64,000 nt of DNA from Acidobacteriota bacterium (lineage in GTDB: Bacteria; Acidobacteriota; Terriglobia; UBA7540), in NCBI GenBank assembly GCA_021817045.1, contig JAKAWG010000008.1, forward strand, positions 1 to 64,000. Reading direction: 5' to 3'. The translations under genes were made by a program, and so were the position numbers. This document shows positions 26,087-34,340 of this stretch, piece by piece. The notes under the pieces are model-generated. The model was not told the DNA's origin and searched no databases. It worked only from the letters and a program-made list of their open reading frames with translations. Numbering within the stretch: the first letter of the stretch is position 1; each line of letters starts with the position of its first letter.

Positions 26087-28588
26087 TTACGTCCCGACGC
26101 TTGCGGGTTCAAAATCGTTTGCGAGCGCGGCGATCTTGACGAGCCAAGATTTGTACTGGGCAAGTGAAAAAGGCGGCGAACAGTCCAAATAATGGTTCAC
26201 ATATTTCTTGCCGTTCGCCGTCCATTCCATAAGAAAGAGCCGCCGGTCGGAATGAAACACTGGAATCGCACCGACTTCAGAATTCTCGTTAGCCGCAGTC
26301 GTGTAGTCGCCCTCGAGCAGCGTCTTTCCTGAATCCGCATCCCAGAGCCGATAATGACCGCGGGCGTCTTCGCGCGAGTCATTTCCCACAACCACCCGGC
26401 AAGTCCAATATTTCTGTTCGTCAACCATCATGCACACGGGCTGCTGGACACGGCGGATATAGTAATAAGCAAGCTTCCGATTGAAGTAATAGTCCACAAC
26501 CCCATCAGATATTTGCGGCCAGCCATCCATAACGTTCCACCAGATCATGCCGGTGCGGTGCCATTTTTTCAAACGAGTCATCTCAATGAAGAACTTCAAA
26601 GCTTCCGCCTGAGCAAACTGCGACGCCAGAATAAAGTCTTCGAGGGTCTCAGGCACTTGACCGAACGACTCCTTTATTTGGTTGACCACGGAGACGATCC
26701 GATAGGGATCTCCCACCATGTTCGTGGAGTGGTAAACCCACTGCGCGTTGTTTTGCCATGGCCATACATATTTCGCGTCCAGGAAGCGCTTTAGGGAGGA
26801 GACGCCCGGGCAGCCGTCATATCCAGCTTCGCTGACGAAAGGCGCTTTGTGTTCGGTGTAATAGCGGCTCTTGAAATAGTTTCTCGGTCCCCACAGGTGG
26901 ATTTCCGGCATGAGCTTTTCATCACCCGTAGCGATCACCTTTGGCGACATGTAGGGCGAGCTGGGAAGATACGGCCGGAACGGATCGCATTGGAAAACGG
27001 CCTCGGGCAACACCTCCCTTGTTATCTTGATATGCGCCGGGTCGAGTCCCGCGCCTTGACAGAACATGTCTCCTTCGTTGTCTCCGCAATACAGAACGAT
27101 GCACGGATGCCGTCGCAGCTTGCGCAGAATGGAATTTGCCTCATGCCGGATTACTTCCAGGAATGCTGGTGTTTCAGGGTAAATCGCGCAGGCTAGGGCA
27201 AAATCCTGCCAAACCATGATCCCGTTTTGATCGCACACGTTAAAGAAAATGTCGTCCTCATAGACGTTTCCTCCCCAGCATCTCAGGATGTTGCATCCAA
27301 GGTCGATGGCAAGATCGAGGACCTTTTGACAGCGTTCCACATCGCGACTGTGAAACGCGTCGAGAGGCACCCAATTCGATCCTTTGCAGAGGATCGGCAC
27401 GTCATTCACCTTGAAAAGGAACTGCGCCGGTTCTTCGAGGCTCTTCGCGTCATAGTGAATGAATTCGAGTTTGCGGATGCCGAAAGAATCCTCGCGTGAC
27501 GCAATCGCCTGTCCTTTCAGCAAGAGCTGGGTGGTCACTTTGTAAAGGTTGGGGTCACCGTAGCCTTTGGGCCACCACAATACGGGGTCTGGGACATCGA
27601 ACTCACAGCGCCCCACCGTGAATTCGACTTTGTGGACATGAGTGAAGCGGGAAGCGCCACACCGGCCTTCCAGTTTCAATTCCATCTCGGGAAGCAGCGC
27701 GAGGTCCGTGGTAAGTTCGTAGGAAACTGAAAGCCTGGCCCGGCCTGGCTCGAGAGCAAAGGTTGCAAAATACATGTCAGTGATTTCATGCTGAGGATGA
27801 GCGACAAGCGTTACAGAGCGCCACAAACCCGCTGAAACAGCCCGCGGCATGATGTCCCAACCATAACAGTGCGCGGGTTTCCTGATCCAGACGGCTTCCT
27901 GATTTGTAGGACCGGCGTCGAAAGTGTATGCAGGATCGTACTTCATGTGGGCTGCCTCAATGATCGGGGATTTCAACCGGACCGTCAGCGTGTTGTCACC
28001 CTTTGCCTTTAATTTATCTGTCACGTCAAAGCGATGTTCGATCATGGCATTCGCTGAGTTTCCCAGTTCCCTGTTGTTGAGCCAATAAGTGGCAAGGCAG
28101 TCCACACCCCGGAAAAGCAGCTCGACTCGGCGTCCGGCAATTTCCGGCGGAGTCGAAAACTCCCGCTGGTACCACCATTCGTAAAGTTCATAGGGTTTCA
28201 GTTTTGTAAGATTGTCGGCAAAGAACAGGTCCCGGGGCAGCATGCCATGACGGGATAGATCGAGTGGAGTATCCCCAGGGACAGAAGCTTCCACAGAAGG
28301 CACACGCTGCCTGAGCAGTTCCTCGGGTTGGGTAATCCGGTGTTGGCCTTGCGCAAAATAGAATAGCCGCCAGGCGCCGTTGAGACTCACGTGAATTCCT
28401 TCTGGCGACGGCTCGTCGGTTCCGGTCGCATCCTGACCCGGCATCTGAAGTCCCAGTGGAGCAGCGGCTAAGCGTGTTCCAGCATTCATGCCAGCCATAC
28501 CTATTCCCGCTGCACTTACCCGCTCCATGAAGGCCCGGCGGGTCATCTCTATTTGGGAATTTCCTGTTGATCTCTTCCGTTTTTTCAT
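26087..28588 (-). CDS. Tat-exported GH2 beta-mannosidase-like enzyme
   Basis: The 833-residue protein has a Tat-type leader (MTRRAFMERVSAAGIGMAG) starting near residue 15. It shows the three GH2 N-terminal beta-domains (SLNGAWRLFYFAQG; ELLFRGVDCLATYWLNNREL; LWWPKGYGDPNLYKVTTQLL) followed by a TIM barrel with NILRCWGGNVYEDDIFFNVC, the beta-mannosidase type GG(N/G)xYE block. The acid/base Glu is in YCGDNEGD and the nucleophile Glu in VSEAGYDG. It converges on the GH38 gene, ending only 27 nt from it. AAGGGGG lies 5 nt ahead of the ATG. A mannose-directed role together with GH38 is inferred. Confidence 0.87.
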   Translation of the reverse strand: MKKRKRSTGNSQIEMTRRAFMERVSAAGIGMAGMNAGTRLAAAPLGLQMPGQDATGTDEPSPEGIHVSLNGAWRLFYFAQGQHRITQPEELLRQRVPSVEASVPGDTPLDLSRHGMLPRDLFFADNLTKLKPYELYEWWYQREFSTPPEIAGRRVELLFRGVDCLATYWLNNRELGNSANAMIEHRFDVTDKLKAKGDNTLTVRLKSPIIEAAHMKYDPAYTFDAGPTNQEAVWIRKPAHCYGWDIMPRAVSAGLWRSVTLVAHPQHEITDMYFATFALEPGRARLSVSYELTTDLALLPEMELKLEGRCGASRFTHVHKVEFTVGRCEFDVPDPVLWWPKGYGDPNLYKVTTQLLLKGQAIASREDSFGIRKLEFIHYDAKSLEEPAQFLFKVNDVPILCKGSNWVPLDAFHSRDVERCQKVLDLAIDLGCNILRCWGGNVYEDDIFFNVCDQNGIMVWQDFALACAIYPETPAFLEVIRHEANSILRKLRRHPCIVLYCGDNEGDMFCQGAGLDPAHIKITREVLPEAVFQCDPFRPYLPSSPYMSPKVIATGDEKLMPEIHLWGPRNYFKSRYYTEHKAPFVSEAGYDGCPGVSSLKRFLDAKYVWPWQNNAQWVYHSTNMVGDPYRIVSVVNQIKESFGQVPETLEDFILASQFAQAEALKFFIEMTRLKKWHRTGMIWWNVMDGWPQISDGVVDYYFNRKLAYYYIRRVQQPVCMMVDEQKYWTCRVVVGNDSREDARGHYRLWDADSGKTLLEGDYTTAANENSEVGAIPVFHSDRRLFLMEWTANGKKYVNHYLDCSPPFSLAQYKSWLVKIAALANDFEPASVGT

Positions 28589-29040
28589 GCCAACCCCCTT
28601 GAAAGAACGTGCGTGCCGGACAGCAGCTTACTCCAAATCATTTCAAAAAAATCTGTGTCTTGATCAGGAGAGGCGGCTGAAGCTGACATCAGCCCAGAGC
28701 TTAGCATAAATGAAGGTCCTCTAAGGCTGCTGTTGTGCCTCATTCTTGGAGAAGCGACGGACTATCCACATCAGCTTTTTTGGCACAGCGTGTCAACAGC
28801 AACTGACATTTCAGATTCAACCTGGGTGAGTCCTTTGCATTGGCGGTCGTTATCTGTTTGTCCACTTGGAGCGGTCCAATATTTTGGACGCGAATCGCCC
28901 GAAGCCTCCAAGTCTTTTGACAGATTTCAGGGAAGGCCACGACCGTCCGCACGCAAACCCGCAGTGGGGCTACGAGTTTTGAAAGGAGGCTGTTTGGAAG
29001 GGCAAATGCACGGCTAGTAGTGAGGTGTGTTCAGACGAAA
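28589..29040. other. Intergenic region with a diverged copy of a local repeat
   Basis: No gene is seen between the divergent GH2 and flavodoxin genes. The right part (about 28910-29015) resembles segments upstream of the two duplicated genes at 30264 and 31356, for example CTTTTGAC, GGGGCTACGAG and TTGGAAGGGCAAATGCACG. This suggests an old duplication of an upstream region. Confidence 0.4.
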
Positions 29041-29646
29041 ATGAAACCGATCCTCGTTCTCTATGCGGCTCGCGAAGGACACGCCCGCCTTGTTGCAGCA
29101 TATCTAGGTACCAGAATCGAGGCGCGCGGCCTCTCAGCCGACATGCTTGACACCGCCAGTGTCCCGCCAGCGTTCTCGCTTGAAAACTATTCCGCCGTTA
29201 TCATCGCCGCGTCGGTTCATCACAGAAGGCACGCGCCGGAGATCGTTAACTTCGTAAAGTACCACACCCCCGATCTCAAGAACATGCCCGCTGCCTTTTT
29301 GTCTATAAGCCGCTCAGAGGCGCGGGCCCAAGACGTGTCGGCTCGTGCTGACCGGCGCACCCGTGCTGCGGCCGACGTTCATAAGATGATCGAGGCATTC
29401 GTAAGAGAAACCGGATGGAGCCCGCCAATCACTAAGGCGGTAGCCGGTACATTGACGGACTCCAAGCACAGGCGCCTGCTGCGTTTTGTCGTGAAACGGA
29501 GCGCAAGGCAGGCAGGCGGCGCAGCGGACACGTCGAAAGATCACGTATATACGGACTGGATAGGGCTTGACCTTGTGGTGGGAGAACTTCTACTCATCAC
29601 CCTGCAGGCACCTACCCGTACGGAAAGCGAAAGACTTGCGGGTTGA
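29041..29646 (+). CDS. Flavodoxin-domain protein, HemG-like (protoporphyrinogen oxidase type)
   Basis: The 201-residue product begins KPILVLYAAREGHARLVAAYL, the FMN phosphate-binding loop of flavodoxin-fold proteins in the HemG style. YSAVIIAASVHHRRHAPEIVNFV and PAAFLSISRSEARA fit the second and third FMN contact loops, and the C-terminal VYTDWIGLDLVV matches the TDW motif of HemG. HemG oxidises protoporphyrinogen IX with quinone as acceptor. An in-frame GTG at 29020 is possible; neither start has an ideally spaced ribosome site. Nothing else for haem synthesis is nearby, so function rests on family resemblance. Confidence 0.72.
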   Translation: MKPILVLYAAREGHARLVAAYLGTRIEARGLSADMLDTASVPPAFSLENYSAVIIAASVHHRRHAPEIVNFVKYHTPDLKNMPAAFLSISRSEARAQDVSARADRRTRAAADVHKMIEAFVRETGWSPPITKAVAGTLTDSKHRRLLRFVVKRSARQAGGAADTSKDHVYTDWIGLDLVVGELLLITLQAPTRTESERLAG

Positions 29647-30263
29647 GCTGAACCAAAAGCAGTCGCGTATGCCGCCTTGCGCCAGCCGGAAGCGTGAAAA
29701 TATGGCCACCGTCATTCCCGCAAAAGCTGGAATCCAACACCCGGCCCTCGTTTTCGAGGGATGACTGAAACGAACTTTCGTAAGACGTTTTCCTGCGTAA
29801 ACGGGCAGCGCGGAGACCGATCACGACCGTACTGCCCAGACCCGGACCACAACGCTTCTCAGACCAGCGGATTATACCTGGCTGCTTCCGCACCCGTACA
29901 AGCCTTCGGACAATGAGGTCCTCTTCCGTCAAAGGCTTTATACGAAATGCCACGGAGGACGGTGGCCTTCATTACGGAATCCTGTCGTGGGACAGGAGTT
30001 ACGGAACTGAGCCGTTTGGTAATACCCGTGCACATACTAAGGCGGCGGAAAGGGGGGCATTAGTTCGTCGTGGGGAACATCGCGGAAGCAGGGGGAAATG
30101 TGTCGGGTGGCTGCCTCGTTCGTGACTGCACCAGATGGCCCAGTTATGGCGGATGTTGAATGAGATAGAACGAGGTTGAGAAATCAGCTTTCCGTGCGGC
30201 TAGGGGCCGCACGCCTGATGGCCGAGAAGCGATGGCTTCGAAAGGTCAGACAGGGAGGAAAAG
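29647..30263. other. Intergenic region, first copy of a duplicated upstream segment
   Basis: About 620 bp without a convincing gene. From 29788 to about 29940 it matches 31046-31206 (TTTTCCTGCGTAAACGGGCAGCGCGGAGA and onward), and weaker similarity continues to about 30050. It is therefore the 5' part of a tandemly duplicated unit that includes the next gene. Confidence 0.6.
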
Positions 30264-30815
30264 ATGAACGCACGCTGCGTAAGAAATTTCGTGCTGACCG
30301 GCTTGGCTCTCTTCCTGGCGGCGGTGATGACATCGGCCTTCCAGGAGCCAGTGTCGCAGGAAGAATCCGTTCAAGACTCTGAGCAAATCACGGAGTTGTT
30401 CCAAAAAGCGAAGGCTGAAACGGCCCAGCTCCAGAGAGACTCGCACGACTTAATTGCGTACCATAGGAGCCCTCTGAGTTGGCAGAGCCATGCGTTCCAG
30501 CTTGGCCAGATCAAGGAACACGTCAACGAAGTAGGTGAGCTGGAGCAGCAACTGCGTGATGCGCGCGAGTCAGGCTCGCCCTGGCAGCAAGAGGCCATTG
30601 ACCGCATTAACCCGTTGCTCCAGGAACTCGCTGACAACCTGACAAGTACCATAAATCACTTGAACGAGCACCGGAATGGGCTGTTTGCTTCTCCCTATCC
30701 CGAATACGTGCGAGCCAACGCAGATCTTGCGGACAAATTGCACGCGTTGATCTCGGATTCTGTTGACTACGGCAAGACGAAGCAGGCCTTCCAAAAGCTC
30801 CAAGAATCGACTTAA
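30264..30815 (+). CDS. Secreted helical protein of unknown function (duplicate copy 1)
   Basis: The 183-residue product has a Sec signal peptide (FVLTGLALFLAAVMTSAFQ) and an all-helical mature part rich in Gln, Glu and Lys: ELFQKAKAETAQLQRDSHDL, then HVNEVGELEQQLRDARESGS and LADNLTSTINHLNEHRNGLF. GGGAGGAAAAG precedes the ATG. The neighbouring gene at 31356-31922 is nearly identical over residues 65-165. Mature protein is likely periplasmic, possibly a coiled-coil or four-helix protein. I do not recognise a named family. A perfect terminator hairpin follows at 30847. Confidence 0.75.
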   Translation: MNARCVRNFVLTGLALFLAAVMTSAFQEPVSQEESVQDSEQITELFQKAKAETAQLQRDSHDLIAYHRSPLSWQSHAFQLGQIKEHVNEVGELEQQLRDARESGSPWQQEAIDRINPLLQELADNLTSTINHLNEHRNGLFASPYPEYVRANADLADKLHALISDSVDYGKTKQAFQKLQEST

Positions 30816-30846
30816 GCAGCGCAAGGCTGGCTAAGGCAGGATGCTT

Positions 30847-30887
30847 CTGAGGATGAGCGCGTGATGGCGCTCATCCTCAGACTGTTT
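30847..30887 (+). terminator. Rho-independent terminator after duplicate copy 1
   Basis: A perfect 14-bp stem, CTGAGGATGAGCGC at 30847-30860 with GCGCTCATCCTCAG at 30867-30880, encloses a 6-nt loop and is followed by ACTGTTT. Confidence 0.85.
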
Positions 30888-30964
30888 ATGAGATCGAGTA
30901 AGTCAGGTGGGGAAGGGCCACGTGGCACTCACAGGCAGTGCGCCAATATCGAAGCCAGGACGAA

Positions 30965-31031
30965 GCGCCGCGCGGATTCGACGCGTGTAACTTTTCGAGG
31001 CTTGGCAAATCTGATCGGCGTGAAGCCACCT
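30965..31031. repeat. 67-bp dispersed repeat, copy a
   Basis: It begins GCGCCGCGCGGATTCGACGC and ends GGCGTGAAGCCACCT. It matches 32770-32836 at 61 of 67 positions by eye. Here it is intergenic. Confidence 0.8.
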
Positions 31032-31045
31032 GCTTTCGGAGCGGC

Positions 31046-31206
31046 TTTTCCTGCGTAGACGGGCAGCGCGGAGATCGAACGCGACCGTATTGCTCAGACC
31101 TGGACCTCAACGTCCCTCAGACCAGCGAAGTGTCCCTGTGCTGTTTCCATACCCGTACAAGCCTTTGAACAATGAGGCCCTCTTTCGTCCAAAGCTTTTG
31201 ACGAAT
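31046..31206. repeat. Duplicated upstream segment (matches 29788-29940)
   Basis: Both copies share TTTTCCTGCGT, CGGGCAGCGCGGAGA, CTCAGACCAGCG, ACCCGTACAAGCCTT and ACAATGAGG in the same order. They precede paralogous genes by similar distances. Confidence 0.75.
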
Positions 31207-31355
31207 TGCAAAGGGAGACCGTGAGTCTTGGTGCGGATTTCGGTGCTGGGAAAGGGGGTTACGAGCGCAAAGCGGCTTGGAAGGGCAGGTGCATGTAAAG
31301 GAAGCGGCGGAGGAAGGTCCAGCTATTCGCTGAGAAATCAAACCAGGAGGAAAAG

Positions 31356-31922
31356 ATGAACGCTCACTACTTACGGAATTTCGCGTTAACCGCGGTGGCC
31401 ATCTTCCTGACGGCGGTGACGACACTGGCGTTGCAGGAGGCGACACCGCAGGAAGAATCCGTTCAAGACTCTAAGCAAGTCGCGGAGTTGTTCCAAAAGG
31501 CGAAGGCTGAAGCGGCCCAGATTCGGCGAGACTCGCACGACTTGATTGCGTACCACAGGAGCCGTCTGAGTTGGCAGAGCCATGCGGTCCAGCTTGGCCA
31601 GATCAAGGAACACGTCAACGAAGTAGGTGAGCTGGAGCAGCAACTGCGTGATGCGCGCGAGTCAGGCTCGCCCTGGCAGCAAGAGGCCATCGACCGCATT
31701 AACCCGTTGCTCCAGGAACTCGCTGACAACCTGACAAGTACCATAAATCACTTGAACGAGCACCGGAATGGGCTGTTTGCTTCTCCCTATCCCGAATACG
31801 TGCGAGCCAACGCAGATCTTGCGGACAAATTGGACGCGATGATCGCGGATTTTGTCGACTACGGTAAGACGAAGGAGGCCTTCCAGGAACTTCAAAATCG
31901 ACTCGATCAGGCGCGAAGCTAG
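31356..31922 (+). CDS. Secreted helical protein of unknown function (duplicate copy 2)
   Basis: The 188-residue product is a paralogue of the gene at 30264-30815. The middle (from LSWQSHA to YPEYVRANADLADKL) is identical apart from one or two residues, while the signal peptide (FALTAVAIFLTAVTTLALQ) and the last 20 residues have diverged (AFQELQNRLDQARS). GGAGGAAAAG precedes the ATG. The uneven pattern suggests recent gene conversion or a recent duplication followed by change at the ends. Its role is unknown. The following ECF sigma gene may control the pair. Confidence 0.75.
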   Translation: MNAHYLRNFALTAVAIFLTAVTTLALQEATPQEESVQDSKQVAELFQKAKAEAAQIRRDSHDLIAYHRSRLSWQSHAVQLGQIKEHVNEVGELEQQLRDARESGSPWQQEAIDRINPLLQELADNLTSTINHLNEHRNGLFASPYPEYVRANADLADKLDAMIADFVDYGKTKEAFQELQNRLDQARS

Positions 31923-31940
31923 CTAAGGCGGGACGCTCTT

Positions 31941-31980
31941 GAGGATGAGCGCTCGGATCGCGCTCATCCTCAGACTTTTT
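31941..31980 (+). terminator. Rho-independent terminator after duplicate copy 2
   Basis: A 12-bp stem, GAGGATGAGCGC at 31941-31952 with GCGCTCATCCTC at 31960-31971, is followed by AGACTTTTT. It is the paralogue of the terminator at 30847. Confidence 0.87.
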
Positions 31981-32148
31981 AGGCTATAGCGCAAGTCAAG
32001 TGGGAATGATCCACGTTACCGTGAGGCGAGTTTTGTCATGATCGAAGTAAAGGCAAAGCGGCGCGCGTAAGCTTTCAAGGTGACAGCCGGTCTCTCAATC
32101 TCCGGAGGCGATCGTCGGCGACGGCTGGAACGAGGGGAGAAAGACGCG

Positions 32149-32892
32149 ATGGAAGATGTGAAAACAGGAGAAGACAAGCTGGAACCCACAGCGGCTTGTT
32201 CACAGGGTAGTGCTGGACGTGAGGAAAACCTAGGGGATCTTTTCTGCAGCCACCGCAAACGACTCTACCGAGCGGCATACAGTGTACTCGGTTGCCGCGA
32301 GGACGCCGAGGACGCCGTGCAGGATGGCCTGCTTTCAGCGGTCAAGAACCTGAAATCGTTCGAAGGTAGATCCCAGATCTTGACTTGGTTAACCCGCATT
32401 GTGGCCAATGCGGCGCTGATGCGCCTGCGCAGGAGGAAAGGCTCGAGGTTGGTCTCGATTGATCGGGAGTGGTCAGAGGACTCTCCCTTCTCGTTAGCCA
32501 GTATAATCGCGGATCACCGGCTCGGCCCTTTTGATGAATTCGCACGCAGGGAGAAGCGTGAGGTTCTTCGAACAAAGTCCATGAGATTGCCTCAGGCGCT
32601 CCGTTCAGCCTTCGTGCTTCGTTACATCCAAGGGATGAGCATCGGGGAGACGGCCCACGAACTGAACCTGACAAAAACTGCAATAAAGGCTCGACTTCAC
32701 CGTGCTCGAAGGCTTGTGCTCGAAGATGTTCAGAAGGCTGCTTCGACTCCCACATGTTGCCGGGACCAGGCGCTGCGCGGATTCGACGCGTGTAACTTTC
32801 CCGGACTTGGCGAATCTGATCGGCGTGAAGCCACCTACAGACCAGTGAGAAATCGGACTGCAGGGGATAGGCAAAGAGAAGAAGCTTTGTGA
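32149..32892 (+). CDS. ECF RNA polymerase sigma factor with repeat-encoded C-terminal tail
   Basis: The 247-residue product is a sigma-70 ECF protein that would direct RNA polymerase to stress promoters. Region 2 is LFCSHRKRLYRAAYSVLGCR, then AEDAVQDGLLSAVKNLKSF and SQILTWLTRIVANAALMRLRR. Region 4 is LPQALRSAFVLRYIQGMSIG, then ETAHELNLTKTAIKARLHRARR, which ends near residue 195. Residues about 208-230 (ALRGFDACNFPGLGESDRR) are read from the 67-bp dispersed repeat, so the native C-terminus was probably shorter. The ATG at 32149 has GAGGGGAG 9 nt upstream; an in-frame GTG at 32080 has none. No anti-sigma gene is adjacent. Confidence 0.88.
   Translation: MEDVKTGEDKLEPTAACSQGSAGREENLGDLFCSHRKRLYRAAYSVLGCREDAEDAVQDGLLSAVKNLKSFEGRSQILTWLTRIVANAALMRLRRRKGSRLVSIDREWSEDSPFSLASIIADHRLGPFDEFARREKREVLRTKSMRLPQALRSAFVLRYIQGMSIGETAHELNLTKTAIKARLHRARRLVLEDVQKAASTPTCCRDQALRGFDACNFPGLGESDRREATYRPVRNRTAGDRQREEAL
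32770..32836. repeat. 67-bp dispersed repeat, copy b (inside the sigma gene)
   Basis: It matches 30965-31031 at about 61 of 67 positions and is read in frame at the C-terminus of the ECF sigma gene. Confidence 0.8.
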
Positions 32893-32923
32893 ATAAATCC
32901 CATTCCGAAGGAGGATAAAAGTA

Positions 32924-33517
32924 ATGTCACGACAAATCCTAACCTTGATGAGCTTGTTGATGTTGTTCACGGCGCCCTTGCTGCTCGCGCAAGGACGCGG
33001 GCGTGCTGGAGGAGCTAGATCGGGCCAGCAAGGCGTCGGGCGTCCATCGACAAACCAGTCTGGGCAAGGGACGCTGACTCGCGCCCAGCAGAGACAGCAG
33101 CTTCGCGCCACTGTTCAGCAACGCGATCAGCTTCGCACCTGCACCCAAACGGCGGACCGGATCCGGACCCAGGCTCGCGACATAGCTCGGGATTCGGGCA
33201 AGCACCTTAACGTGCAGACAGCGCAGCAGCAGCGGGACCAGTTGCGCGAGCAACTGAGAACCATGGATCAGGAACACGAGCAATTGATGCAGGGACTTAG
33301 CGCGAATCAAAAGGAGGCGCTGCAGAGCCGGATCCGGAATATGCAGCAAAGCCGCGAACAAGCCCGCACCCAGCTCGAGCAGATGAATCAAGAATTGAGC
33401 GCGTCCAGTCCCAACGGAAAGCAGGTCGCTGAGCAGGCTCGTGAAATGGAACGCTCGATGAAGGAATGGAGCACCCAATACCGGAAGATGGCTTCGGAAA
33501 TGGGTGTTCGTGATTAA
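32924..33517 (+). CDS. Exported Gln/Arg-rich coiled-coil protein
   Basis: The 197-residue product has a Sec signal peptide (ILTLMSLLMLFTAPLLLAQG), a Gly/Gln-rich linker and a long coiled coil from about residue 55 on (TRAQQRQQLRATVQQRDQLR, QAREMERSMKEWSTQYRKMA). A single Cys occurs in RTCTQTADRI. GAAGGAGGATAAAAGTA lies ahead of the ATG. It follows the sigma gene by 31 nt and is a likely member of its regulon. The composition resembles periplasmic CpxP/Spy-like or unannotated stress chaperones, but no LTxxQ repeat is evident, so I leave it unnamed. Confidence 0.7.
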   Translation: MSRQILTLMSLLMLFTAPLLLAQGRGRAGGARSGQQGVGRPSTNQSGQGTLTRAQQRQQLRATVQQRDQLRTCTQTADRIRTQARDIARDSGKHLNVQTAQQQRDQLREQLRTMDQEHEQLMQGLSANQKEALQSRIRNMQQSREQARTQLEQMNQELSASSPNGKQVAEQAREMERSMKEWSTQYRKMASEMGVRD

Positions 33518-33548
33518 CAAGCACTGCAAACTGCAGTGAGAACTAACG

Positions 33549-33603
33549 CTGTAGCGCCGGTCTGCGACAGGCGTCTTTCGCCGGTCATAGAGCGGCGCTA
33601 CAG
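33549..33603. repeat. Palindromic intergenic element
   Basis: The ends CTGTAGCGCCG and CGGCGCTACAG are exact reverse complements apart from length, with two internal hairpins between them. It lies between two genes on the same strand. Confidence 0.8.
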
Positions 33604-33678
33604 AAAACGATGTCACTGTATTGTGCAGTTTTCTCTAATCGGCGTTCGCAGAAGGCCTCTTCAGAGAGGAGAAACGAT

Positions 33679-34158
33679 ATGACCTCGAGACATTGGTTTG
33701 GAACGATGTTAGGCGTTGCCACCTTGTCCCTTTCCCTGGTTTCGGCCGCATATTCGCAGATGGGGCCCGGCATGGGAAGGGGAATGGGAGGAGGCATGGG
33801 AATGGGTCCGGGAAGAGGGAATCGGATTTACAATCCCGCGACCGAAACAACAATCAAAGGCACCGTCGAGGACGTGAAGACGTTTTCGGGCCGGTGCGGA
33901 TGGGCCGGAACTCACGTGACCTTGAAAGCCGATTCGGGCACGTTTGACGTACATCTCGGACCCTCGGCTTACCTTCAGAAAGAGAACTTCAAGTTCGCGA
34001 AGGGCGACCAGATCGAAGTCACCGGCTCCAAAGTGAACTTTCAAGGGCAGGAGGCGATCATCGCGCGCGAGGTCAAGTTGGGCGGCAAAGTGCTCACCTT
34101 GCGTAACGCCCAGGGATTCCCCGTCTGGGCTGGTGGACGACAACGGATGAGCTACTGA
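33679..34158 (+). CDS. Exported OB-fold-like protein with Gly/Met-rich segment
   Basis: The 159-residue product has a Sec signal peptide (MLGVATLSLSLVSAAYSQ), then a Met/Gly repeat (about residues 27-47), which could bind metal such as copper. A small beta-barrel domain follows: ETTIKGTVEDVKTF, GTHVTLKADSGTFDVHLGPS, FAKGDQIEVTGSKVNFQGQE. This alternation is typical of periplasmic OB-fold domains of the BOF/DUF5666 sort. GAGAGGAGAAACGAT precedes the ATG at 33679. Ligand and partners are unknown. Position between the coiled-coil protein and the rubrerythrin-like protein suggests a shared stress role. Confidence 0.68.
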   Translation: MTSRHWFGTMLGVATLSLSLVSAAYSQMGPGMGRGMGGGMGMGPGRGNRIYNPATETTIKGTVEDVKTFSGRCGWAGTHVTLKADSGTFDVHLGPSAYLQKENFKFAKGDQIEVTGSKVNFQGQEAIIAREVKLGGKVLTLRNAQGFPVWAGGRQRMSY

Positions 34159-34340
34159 CGGTAGTAGCTAGGGAAGGTTTTTAACCCGGGTGGGTGATCA
34201 GACGCGCAACGCAGGAGCGGATTTCGAGCCCGCCGAAAGCTGCTTTCACTCACCACGTCGTAGATCCCCTCTCCCCGCTTCGAGGAGCGGGATGCGAAGG
34301 AACCTTATAAGATCAGGAGCCGAGGCTCCGGGAGGAAGCA

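Larger units (their letters stand above)
30816..31355. other. Intergenic region between duplicate genes
   Basis: It holds the terminator at 30847-30887, a 67-bp repeat at 30965-31031 that recurs at 32770, and the second copy of the duplicated upstream segment from 31046. No gene is supported. Confidence 0.6.
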
